Below the pieces are notes generated by a model that saw only the letters and a list, made by a program, of their open reading frames with translations, searched no databases and had not been told where the DNA came from. From NCBI GenBank assembly GCA_031411655.1, contig JANOBM010000046.1, forward strand, positions 77,762 to 141,761: a stretch of 64,000 bases of DNA, in the 5' to 3' direction. The DNA is from UBA6163 sp031411655 (GTDB lineage Bacteria; Planctomycetota; Planctomycetia; Pirellulales; Pirellulaceae). Below, piece after piece: positions 28,308 through 35,405 of the stretch (its first letter is position 1; each line of letters begins with the position of its first letter). Position numbers and translations under genes: made by a program.

Positions 28308-29018
28308 TTGACTCGGTTTCAGTTCAAGCAGTTTGCAATCAACGATGACCGTTGTGCTATGAAAGTGGGCACGGACGGCATCTTACTTGGAGCATGGGCG
28401 AACTCGAACACTCCCACTCGCATTCTCGATATCGGCACAGGGACCGGACTTGTCGCGATGATGCTCGCACAACGGTTTTCGGAAGCAAAGGTGGACGCGA
28501 TCGAAATTGATAGGGCCGCATACGAGCAGGCGATGGATAATTTCCGAGTCGGTCCATTTCGAGATCGACTCGAATCGATTCATGGGTGCGTCCGCGCTTA
28601 CAACACCGGGCGACGATATTCACTCATCGCCTGCAACCCGCCTTGGTTCAGTGATTCGCTTAAGCCAGATACATCCGCTCGAAGCATGGCACGGCATGAT
28701 GACACCTTAAGCAGTACTGACTTAATCGATGTCATTAGAAATTTACTTGCCGATGGAGGAACGTATTGCACCATTCTTCCGATCCGAGAAGGGAAAGCTT
28801 TCATTCACGTAGCGAACAAAGCGGGACTGCGTTGCCGGCGATGTTGTGAAGTTCGCCCGAATAACAACAAGCCGCCGAAACGAATGCTGCTCGAGTTTGT
28901 AAAGAATCCGACGAAAGTCACGACGGTGTGCGAATCGCTGGTCGTTGAAACGATGCGCCGGCACGAATACACGCCAGCTTACCGTGCGTTGACAAGGGAC
29001 TTTTACTTGCAAGGCTGA
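28308..29018 (+). CDS. tRNA1(Val) A37 N6-methyltransferase-like (TrmN6/YfiC)
   Basis: A 236-residue SAM-dependent methyltransferase. The N-terminal FQFKQFAINDDRCAMKVGTD matches the TrmN6 lead. The SAM site is LDIGTGTGLVAMMLAQRF (about 41), with acidic EID at the end of strand 2 and the target-base motif NPPWF near 107 (NPPY/W is the signature of N6-adenine methylases). TrmN6 modifies A37 of tRNA1Val. TTG at 28308 is used because it follows a strong GGAGAGGG site. The gene is single, so specificity could differ from E. coli; family placement is firm, exact tRNA less so. Confidence 0.82.
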   Translation: MTRFQFKQFAINDDRCAMKVGTDGILLGAWANSNTPTRILDIGTGTGLVAMMLAQRFSEAKVDAIEIDRAAYEQAMDNFRVGPFRDRLESIHGCVRAYNTGRRYSLIACNPPWFSDSLKPDTSARSMARHDDTLSSTDLIDVIRNLLADGGTYCTILPIREGKAFIHVANKAGLRCRRCCEVRPNNNKPPKRMLLEFVKNPTKVTTVCESLVVETMRRHEYTPAYRALTRDFYLQG

Positions 29019-29085
29019 CCCGACGGTACGGTTTTCTTATCCTTCAGTAAGCGCCGACAATCGTGCAATTCAAGTTCGGTCCGCA

Positions 29086-30594
29086 TCAAAGCCGGCTTAG
29101 CAATGACGAAACCTTGGCCTCAAACAGCTTCTGCCACTCTGGTCCGACAAGGCAGTCGCAATCTTCTTGTGCGTATCCAATGTTATTGCGCTGTTCGGCG
29201 GTGGGCGTGTAGTAAATATAACCGTTCGTATACCCTGCCACGAATGTGAACCGATGAGGCGACTTTTTCTTGATATTCAAGCCGATTTGAACTGTGAGTT
29301 CACCGGGAAAAGTTACCATTACGAAATCACCTATTCGAAGTCCCCCTACCTCGACATCGAGGGTCTTCGAATCAGCCGCCTCGTTTTGCGCGAGATGCAT
29401 ACGGAGCAAGGCAAGGTTGACGTTGAGGCGAGTCAACTTCTCCATGGCGTTGATATTTTCAAGATAGGCATCCATGTTCATTTTGTTCTCTGCATCCATT
29501 TTAAGCATGTCATCCCGATGATTGGCTTGGTCGAGAACATAGCGGTGAGAGTAATAGGAAGGAAAATCGGCAGAGACTTGGTATTGGATAAAAAGGGGAA
29601 GAAACGTTTTGAAATTGAGGCTAGTACTTTTTAATGAATTCAAAAGTTGCATCTGCTCGGCTTCGATGGCGGCGATGCGGTGCTCGATGTCCGCTGCTCG
29701 TGGCAAAGCCAGTGGTTCGTTCATGATCCGTAACGGTTGATCTTTGACCGTTTCAATCGTCTTGAGTCCGCGTAAGACGCTGAGGCCGAGCAGGTTCCCC
29801 AAAGGCTCTGAGTCTCGGGGATGATGAACGTCCTTGTAGCTCACCGGATTGATGTCGCCTGCACACCCTTGGACGAAGAATGCCATCACGTTATCACCAA
29901 AATTTTCTTCGATGACCTTGGATGCGAACCCAGGAAAGTCAGCAGTGCTACCCTTGCTGGGAACTCCCTGTATTGGATGACAAGCAAAGTTATAGACCAC
30001 GGCAAGCGGCTTGCCGTTAGCATGATCAAGGCGCAGTATGCCGATCTGCGGATCCACCGGTCCGATGGCAACTACATCTTGGTCGCGTGGCATCGCGTAA
30101 GCATGACGGACATCTGCTTCGCTTCCGTCATTAAGCATCAGTCGTCGGTTCTCCATAATTCGCAACTCCTGACCGCTCCCTACCCCTGCTTTCACGGGAA
30201 CCATTTTCTTCCATGCGTCCTTAACTGCTTGGATCGTTCGCGATGCAACGTCGCTGCAGACAACACCGTGGCAATGGCTCGCGTTCACAAGAATGTTCGC
30301 AGGTGGAATCTTTAGTGTCTTTTGCAACTCTGCGCGGACGGTACCGAGAAAGTCGTTGCGGATGTAGCCAATCTCGCCGATGGAGACTGCGTCCACTGTC
30401 ACCAGCACGGCGATCGTTTCACCCTGTTTGAGAACGAGCGCCTTCGCATACAGGGGATCATTGATCGGGGAGGCGGATTCAGAGATATCCACCTTCGAAA
30501 CGCCCGCGAACAACTCCTCAGCGTTCGCAGCGAGGGACACATGCAGAAGCAGGAGTGAAGTGCACACCCTGACCCATAAAAGACAATGGAACAT
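29086..30594 (-). CDS. Secreted neutral/alkaline ceramidase-like protein
   Basis: 502 residues from ATG 30594, which gives a clean signal peptide (VCTSLLLLHVSLAANA); an ATG 37 codons earlier is possible but less natural. The body resembles the N-terminal domain of neutral ceramidase, common in planctomycetes. It starts AGVSKVDISES, has NASHCHGVVCSD (about 117) with metal-type His, NFACHPIQG (about 206) with a further His, and a QGCAGDINPV loop. Neutral ceramidases hydrolyse the amide bond of N-acyl-sphingosine; the planctomycete homologues are mostly untested, so an amidase or esterase role on other lipids is possible. A single gene with no operon partner. Confidence 0.78.
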   Translation of the reverse strand: MFHCLLWVRVCTSLLLLHVSLAANAEELFAGVSKVDISESASPINDPLYAKALVLKQGETIAVLVTVDAVSIGEIGYIRNDFLGTVRAELQKTLKIPPANILVNASHCHGVVCSDVASRTIQAVKDAWKKMVPVKAGVGSGQELRIMENRRLMLNDGSEADVRHAYAMPRDQDVVAIGPVDPQIGILRLDHANGKPLAVVYNFACHPIQGVPSKGSTADFPGFASKVIEENFGDNVMAFFVQGCAGDINPVSYKDVHHPRDSEPLGNLLGLSVLRGLKTIETVKDQPLRIMNEPLALPRAADIEHRIAAIEAEQMQLLNSLKSTSLNFKTFLPLFIQYQVSADFPSYYSHRYVLDQANHRDDMLKMDAENKMNMDAYLENINAMEKLTRLNVNLALLRMHLAQNEAADSKTLDVEVGGLRIGDFVMVTFPGELTVQIGLNIKKKSPHRFTFVAGYTNGYIYYTPTAEQRNNIGYAQEDCDCLVGPEWQKLFEAKVSSLLSRL

Positions 30595-30705
30595 TCGGTT
30601 TCGTAGAAAGCTTGCGGCAACGATCGATGCTGTGCGCGGACAGCAAAGGAGATAACGCATTGCCAGAAGTAGCGAGCGATTAGATAGAGTTCTCATAATG
30701 CACAC

Positions 30706-31046
30706 TTTTCAACCGGGACTGGGACACCTCTTGGGACACGCATTAGACAGTTTGAGCGAGGCAGTCGCCATCATGCCGGGTTTTGAACTTACACTATCCT
30801 TCAACAAACATGATCGGTGAAGGCTTGTTTCGTCCGTCTACGAATCCAGGTTGTTTAGGGAATTAAACAGCTAAAACCTCTGACATTATCCGTTCAACTG
30901 CATCCCATATTGTGACCATCGAACTCTCCCTAAAACGTTTAAAGATCAAGGCATTGCTCGTGTTCTGCCGCGAGGCACCGTCCAATTATCGTCGCAATAG
31001 CAATCGCTCTTGCTACCGAAATGAAACGCGGTTGACATGGGAAACA
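30706..31046. other. Intergenic stretch without recognised gene
   Basis: About 340 bp upstream of the ceramidase-like gene and of the BlaI remnant. A short direct repeat GGGACAC occurs near 30718-30740. A TTGACA at 31032-31037 lies just in front of the remnant's ATG, too close to serve it as a -35 box. No coding potential was recognised on either strand. Confidence 0.4.
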
Positions 31047-31200
31047 ATGCTGTCCCAGTTAAGTCGACGCGAGCGACAGATCATGGACGCCGTCTATACG
31101 ATGGGGAGGCGACTGTGAGCCGAGTCGTCGAAGCGTTCCATCACCGCCGACCGCGATGGCGGTTCGTAGGAAGACGCACATCATTCACGAGAAGGAATAC
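31047..31200 (+). pseudogene. Decayed BlaI/MecI-type repressor
   Basis: From ATG 31047 the first frame reads LSRRERQIMDAVYTMG, the characteristic N-terminal helix of BlaI/MecI regulators. It then stops; the homology continues in the next frame as GEATVSRVVEAF, and weakly in the third frame as MAVRRKTHIIHEKEY, where intact members have an AVR...ILEEKG helix. At least two frameshifts and loss of the C-terminal dimerisation domain are implied. BlaI-type repressors often govern copper or beta-lactam genes, and this one sits beside a CopZ-like gene, so it may have been the former regulator of the metal locus. Confidence 0.65.
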
Positions 31201-31208
31201 TCGCCACC

Positions 31209-31421
31209 TTACACTACGGCTTCATAGCCAGCTTCTTCGACAGCGGCCACGATTGAACTGTCGGCGAACTGCCCCTCGACGACCGCTTTCCCCGCCTGCA
31301 GATCAACATTGGCAGCGGTAACGCCATCGGTGGCTCGGATTGCCGATTCGACCGCTGATTTACAGTGGCCACACGTCATTCCTGTAACCTGAAACACCTG
31401 CCTGTGTGTATGTAAATGCAC
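31209..31421 (-). CDS. CopZ-like heavy-metal-associated (HMA) domain protein
   Basis: A 70-residue cytoplasmic metallochaperone with a ferredoxin-like fold. Motif GMTCGHC begins at about residue 14 and supplies the two Cys that hold Cu(I) or another soft metal. AVVEGQ and EEAGYEA toward the end match strand 3 and the last helix of the family. It begins with a His-rich lead (MHLHTHRQ), which might add metal affinity. It is divergent from the metal-resistance cluster that starts near 31.6 kb and probably delivers metal to a P-type ATPase or a sensor outside the window. The length is normal for CopZ. Confidence 0.85.
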   Translation of the reverse strand: MHLHTHRQVFQVTGMTCGHCKSAVESAIRATDGVTAANVDLQAGKAVVEGQFADSSIVAAVEEAGYEAVV

Positions 31422-31641
31422 TATTGGCCTCCATTCATACCGGGGAGATTAATGGTCATATTGCCAGATTGGATGCCGCCACGCCAAGCACTCTTCATGT
31501 AAAATGCGGTCTGTTCCGTTGTGGAGTCCTTTGTAGCCTCCCCAGGGGAAAGTCAAAAAATCCTGAAAGACCGTGAAGGATTTCAGCCTGACGTTCATCC
31601 AATTTGTGTTGCCTAGAAAAACTGCTTCATCACTACGAGCT

Positions 31642-32115
31642 ATGCCGTCACTACCCCTCCATCTTGTTTTGCTGTTCGCAGTTGCGTACGGCCAAATTTT
31701 TGGTGTGGTTTCGTGCTGTTGCCTCTCACGCTCGATCATCGCGATTTTGTCCTCGGTGCACGAAGTTACCTCAGACAATGAGCGTGGTGAGGGGACGGAA
31801 ACCAAGCCCCCTGCACCGAAGTGCGCCCGATGCGCTACCTCACCGACTTCTGCCATGCGAAGTGTGGATGCAAAGAGAGTTAACGATTTTGGGGTGGCAG
31901 GAAGCAGCAAATGCCAATGTGCGAAAGCTACTTCGAGTGCTACCCTTCAACTTGAACCTCGGTCTTCGTCCCGCTCTGTACTCTGTGTCGCTATGCTCAC
32001 AGCGACGTGCGACCTAGTCCCTCGCGAAGAGCGGTGGGTGATTCAGTTGCATGAAGTGCCGATTCGCTTTGGCGGGCGTTCTTGGCAAGCGGTGGCCTGT
32101 ATTTGGAAGAAATGA
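31642..32115 (+). CDS. Small secreted Cys-rich protein of the metal locus
   Basis: 157 residues from ATG 31642, chosen because it starts a good signal peptide (LHLVLLFAVAYGQIFGVV); an in-frame ATG at 31573 is an alternative. Beyond the signal there are Cys pairs and clusters: SCCCLS near residue 25, KCARCAT near 61 and KCQCAK near 90, suggesting soft-metal binding in the periplasm. I do not recognise a named family. It opens the cluster with the ECF sigma factor and the RND pumps. Two other frames are also open here, so confidence is moderate; the Cys pattern and leader favour this frame. Confidence 0.5.
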   Translation: MPSLPLHLVLLFAVAYGQIFGVVSCCCLSRSIIAILSSVHEVTSDNERGEGTETKPPAPKCARCATSPTSAMRSVDAKRVNDFGVAGSSKCQCAKATSSATLQLEPRSSSRSVLCVAMLTATCDLVPREERWVIQLHEVPIRFGGRSWQAVACIWKK

Positions 32116-32220
32116 TGAAAAGCACAACAATCCGACAGCTCCGGAATTGTTGAATGGCGGTGTGCTTAACTTCCGGCACTCGCCAATTGCTTTTAGCTTC
32201 TTAAACGAATCAGGTGAATC

Positions 32221-32394
32221 ATGTTTACAAAACTTGCTCTGTTGATCGCTCTCGCTTTGTCATCAACTGCTTTCGCAGTAAATGGAAGCCATGCAATCGC
32301 GAATACAATGTCTGCATCCTCCGAAAGTGGACCTCCCTGCTGCATCAAGCATGCTTACTGCTGCGCGGTAGAACGTCTCTGCTGCCCTCGCTAA
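32221..32394 (+). CDS. 57-residue secreted peptide with three Cys-Cys pairs
   Basis: From ATG 32221 the frame gives a classical signal peptide (KLALLIALALSSTAFA) and a mature part of about 37 residues. That part contains CC pairs at about residues 40-41, 47-48 and 54-55, within PPCCIKHAYCCAVERLCCPR. Three adjacent-Cys pairs at seven-residue spacing look like a metal-binding or disulfide-rich peptide. No named family is recognised. It lies directly in front of the ECF sigma factor gene, inside the metal locus, so periplasmic capture of copper or similar metals is a reasonable guess. Confidence 0.6.
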   Translation: MFTKLALLIALALSSTAFAVNGSHAIANTMSASSESGPPCCIKHAYCCAVERLCCPR

Positions 32395-32480
32395 ATCGAC
32401 AAGTACCGTTTTGAAGCCAAGCGGCCCGAAGCCATCGAAAGCTCTGGGTAGTTTTCCTCTTCGGCGGGAAGGAGTGAAGA

Positions 32481-33089
32481 ATGCCACCGACAGAGTCATC
32501 CAATGAGATGAACCGAAAAGCGGAAGATTACACGTCGAAAGTGCCTGATGAGAATTTGGCGATGTGGATCAGCCGTGCAAATAGTGGACATCGAGAGTCT
32601 CAAAATCGCATTTACGAATTATTGGCGGCACGCTGTTATCGTGTTATTCGGAAGATTGTCGGCGATAGTCATGCTGACGACGTGATGCAGGATTTCATCA
32701 TCCACTTGTTTTCCAAGCTTCGTCAATTTCGTTTTGAATCGTCACTTGAAACATGGGCACATCGCATTGCTATTAATCAGAGCTTGCAGTACCTGCGAAA
32801 AATGAAACGCGATGAACAACGTATCCAAAAGACCGCGGAAACTGGTGAAATGTCCGGCGCTACGAATTCGCAGATCGAAGTATACGACGACAAAGAGGTC
32901 CTAGCGCTGGCCATGCAGCAAATCACTGGAGAGCAGCGAGCAATTTTGCACATGAAAGAGGTCGAAGGGCTCGAATACTCAGTGATCGCGAGCGTTCTTG
33001 GAATTCCTGAAGGTACCGTCGGTTCGCGACTAAACAAGGCTAGAAATGAACTGAGGACTTCTCTGGTCCGCCTGGGTTGGGAGGCATAA
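32481..33089 (+). CDS. ECF-type RNA polymerase sigma factor
   Basis: A 202-residue sigma factor. Region 2 contains ADDVMQDFIIHLFSKL and the -10 recognition stretch FRFESSLETWAHRIAINQSL (about residues 77-97). Region 4 has VLALAMQQITGEQRAILHM and the helix-turn-helix LEYSVIASVLGIPEGTVGSR (about 155-175). The ATG at 32481 follows a clear AAGGAG. The next gene encodes its anti-sigma factor and begins only two bases after the stop. The pair sits at the head of a metal-handling operon, so it probably turns on the locus when metal or envelope stress is sensed; this is inference. Confidence 0.92.
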   Translation: MPPTESSNEMNRKAEDYTSKVPDENLAMWISRANSGHRESQNRIYELLAARCYRVIRKIVGDSHADDVMQDFIIHLFSKLRQFRFESSLETWAHRIAINQSLQYLRKMKRDEQRIQKTAETGEMSGATNSQIEVYDDKEVLALAMQQITGEQRAILHMKEVEGLEYSVIASVLGIPEGTVGSRLNKARNELRTSLVRLGWEA

Positions 33090-33091
33090 AG

Positions 33092-33931
33092 ATGAATTGC
33101 GATTTTGTTGCAGAACACTTGTCCGCGTATGTCGACAAAGAGCTTGACGCAGCGGCTTGTCATCAGTTGGAAGACCATGTCGTGCAATGCGATACATGCC
33201 GTGGGCTAATGTCCCAATACCTTGCCATGGGATCATTGATGCGAAGTTCGGAACGGATGGTTGATACGGAAGCAGTCTGGGAACAAGTTTCTCGCAAACT
33301 CGAGAGCTCAGCGGTGACGCTAGCTTCCAGACAATCGCGTTGGGACGGTTGGACCAAGCGTTATGGTGTTTCTGTTTTGGCCGCCGCTGCCGCAATCTTT
33401 CTCTTAGTTTCCGCACTGCGGTATGTTTCCTCCGATCACCACGATACCGCTAACGCGTTGCACAATCATGCTGAACTGGCTGTGGATTTCGCCGAGGTAT
33501 TCCGCTCAGTCAGAACTGAACCCCAGCTGGCCTTGGCCAGGCTGAGTTCGAAGTACGATGGCCGTGAACTAGGTACAGAAGAAGCCACGAAGTATCTCGG
33601 CTATGAGCCGGCATTATTAAAACGTGTTCCCAAAGGGTTCACTCGTGTATCAACACACGTTTTGAACATGCCCTGCTGCAAGTGTTCGGCAACCATTTGC
33701 GAACGAAGCGACGGCACATCACTCATTGTCTTTGAGCACAGAGACGAACAGCCTATCTGGTTTGGTGACTCCCCGTCGATTGAGACCCAGTGCGCGGGCA
33801 TTCCTTGCAAAATTGTTGAGTCGGCTGGGCGGCTAGCCGTCAGCTGGAGAAACCAAGATCGGCAAATGACGATCGTCGGTGTAAACGACTTGACTGAAGT
33901 GAATCACTGGGTTGCCTCCCTGAAGTTGTAA
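33092..33931 (+). CDS. Membrane anti-sigma factor with zinc-finger and Cys-patch C-terminus
   Basis: 279 residues from ATG 33092, two bases beyond the sigma stop (a start at 33077 would overlap it). The N-terminal anti-sigma zinc finger has LSAYVDKELDAAACHQLEDH followed by VVQCDTCRG, the HxxxC...CxxC type layout. One membrane helix follows at about 93-110 (VSVLAAAAAIFLLVSAL). The outside portion of about 170 residues contains PCCKCSATICERSDG near 196 and QCAGIPCKIVE near 233, so six or seven Cys are grouped there. This could bind metal directly and release the sigma factor, in the manner of CnrY/CnrX, but in one chain; that is hypothesis. Confidence 0.85.
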   Translation: MNCDFVAEHLSAYVDKELDAAACHQLEDHVVQCDTCRGLMSQYLAMGSLMRSSERMVDTEAVWEQVSRKLESSAVTLASRQSRWDGWTKRYGVSVLAAAAAIFLLVSALRYVSSDHHDTANALHNHAELAVDFAEVFRSVRTEPQLALARLSSKYDGRELGTEEATKYLGYEPALLKRVPKGFTRVSTHVLNMPCCKCSATICERSDGTSLIVFEHRDEQPIWFGDSPSIETQCAGIPCKIVESAGRLAVSWRNQDRQMTIVGVNDLTEVNHWVASLKL

Positions 33932-33992
33932 GGATGATTTCACCGAAATCGACATCCCTTTCCAAACCTGTATTTCATAGAGAAATAAGACC

Positions 33993-34457
33993 ATGATCAA
34001 GAAAAGTATTTTCGCTCTGCTATTCGTTTTTACTGCAATTGCAGTGAGTTACGCGCAAACGACAAAAGACGAAACGTCAGAGCAACGCCGCGAGCGTCTT
34101 CGAATAGCCGTGCAAGCGATATGTCCAGTGTCTGGTGAGTCACTCACTGACCATGGTGAGGCGGTCATTTTGACTAATCCAGAAACGAAAGAGGGGCTTT
34201 ATGTCTGTTGTGAAGCATGTCTGAAATCGAAGCCGGATGCCAAGCATCTCGAAAAGATCAGGAGCAACCTTGCCAAAGCCCAAGGTCATTGCTTGGTTAT
34301 GGCTGAGAATGGAATCTCTGTAGAGTCCAAGCACGGTATCATCGATGGGCAATTCATCTACGTCTGCTGCCCACCATGTGTGAAGAAGATGAGTGCAAAG
34401 CCAGCTATGTATTTGTCAATGCTTGATGACCTTTACGAAGCATCCCTTAAGAAGTAG
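33993..34457 (+). CDS. Secreted protein with two YHS/TRASH-like Cys modules
   Basis: A 154-residue exported protein (signal peptide IFALLFVFTAIAVSYAQ). Module one is ICPVSGESL (about 34) followed by LYVCCEACLKS (about 68). Module two has a weaker first half (HCLVMAENG, about 98) followed by FIYVCCPPCVKKM (about 122). The pattern CP(V/I)SG...(Y/F)xxCCxxC resembles YHS/TRASH metal-binding domains, which hold copper or similar ions through Cys. It lies in the same direction as the sigma/anti-sigma genes and just before a lipoprotein that carries the same module. Probably a periplasmic soft-metal carrier or sensor. Confidence 0.7.
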   Translation: MIKKSIFALLFVFTAIAVSYAQTTKDETSEQRRERLRIAVQAICPVSGESLTDHGEAVILTNPETKEGLYVCCEACLKSKPDAKHLEKIRSNLAKAQGHCLVMAENGISVESKHGIIDGQFIYVCCPPCVKKMSAKPAMYLSMLDDLYEASLKK

Positions 34458-34496
34458 CTATTGGATTCTCCTATTTTTGATTGAAGGTGTTTAGAT

Positions 34497-35402
34497 ATGA
34501 CGAAGTGGAATTTGGGTTATTTGCTTGTTCTACCAGTGGCGGCGGCCTCGATACTCGCTGTCAGCGGATGCAATCCCTCAAGATCGGAGAAGGCTGTGGA
34601 ACCGAATGCGTCTCGAGTCGAAGGCGTGGGGACTGGAGCGGCAAACGCTAAAGATTTTGTGGCGAGTTCAAGTACCAGCGATGTTAATAGTGAACACGGC
34701 CATGTACCGGGTGCTCACGGGGGCATCTTGGTTTCCCTGGGACGCGATAGCTATCACGTGGAAGCGGTCATCGATTCTGAAGGTGTCGTTCGGCTTTACA
34801 CGCTCGGCAAGGATGAGAGTCGGGTTATCGATGTAGAAAGTCAGACACTGAAGGGTTTTGTCAAGGCAGAAGGCGACACCGATTCCAATTCCATATCGTT
34901 CGAGCCATCTCCACAGGACGGTGACAGCCAAGGAAAGACTTCCCTCTTTGTTGGCCAACTGCCACAGGAACTGGTGGGTCGTAAGATTGATGTCACCATC
35001 CCAAACATCCGCATTGATGGCGAGCGATTTCGTCTTGGCTTTGTTTCTGGTCAAGAGAGCCATGGTGAATCGTCCGACATGCCGGCCAAGGTCGCCAACG
35101 AAGCAGAACGGGAACTCTATTTGACGCCCGGAGGACGTTACACCACTGCGGATATCGCGGCCAACGGCAACATAACGGCTTCGCAAAAGTTCAAAGGGCT
35201 CAAGTCTGAACACAACATGAAACCAGATGTTGGCGACAAGCTCTGTCCGATTTCGGGAACAAGAGCGAATTCCAAGTTCACGTGGATCATCGATGGTAAG
35301 CCTTACGAGTTCTGCTGTCCTCCATGCATCGACGAATTCTTGACTTCCGCGAAGACATCGATAGAGCCGCTGGCAGATCCAGATAGTTTCATCAAGAAGT
35401 AA
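34497..35402 (+). CDS. Lipoprotein joining a YHVE domain to a CCPPC metal module
   Basis: A 301-residue protein with a lipobox (ILAVSGC, Cys at about 25). The middle domain begins EHGHVPGAHGGILVSLGRDS followed by YHVE, and resembles the domain of the His-rich lipoprotein at 47981. The C-terminal module has LCPISGTRAN (about 247) and KPYEFCCPPCIDEF (about 269), the same Cys pattern as the preceding gene. It is probably anchored to a membrane facing the periplasm and binds Cu/Ag-type ions. Three bases separate it from the adaptor gene, so it is part of the pump operon. No named family is recognised; two building blocks shared within the locus are evident. Confidence 0.7.
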   Translation: MTKWNLGYLLVLPVAAASILAVSGCNPSRSEKAVEPNASRVEGVGTGAANAKDFVASSSTSDVNSEHGHVPGAHGGILVSLGRDSYHVEAVIDSEGVVRLYTLGKDESRVIDVESQTLKGFVKAEGDTDSNSISFEPSPQDGDSQGKTSLFVGQLPQELVGRKIDVTIPNIRIDGERFRLGFVSGQESHGESSDMPAKVANEAERELYLTPGGRYTTADIAANGNITASQKFKGLKSEHNMKPDVGDKLCPISGTRANSKFTWIIDGKPYEFCCPPCIDEFLTSAKTSIEPLADPDSFIKK

Positions 35403-35405
35403 GCT

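Noticed and set aside
31449..31910. Reverse-strand open frame of 153 codons over the small Cys-rich gene
   Set aside because: No leader, no family likeness, and the forward frame has a signal peptide and Cys pairs; treated as a shadow.
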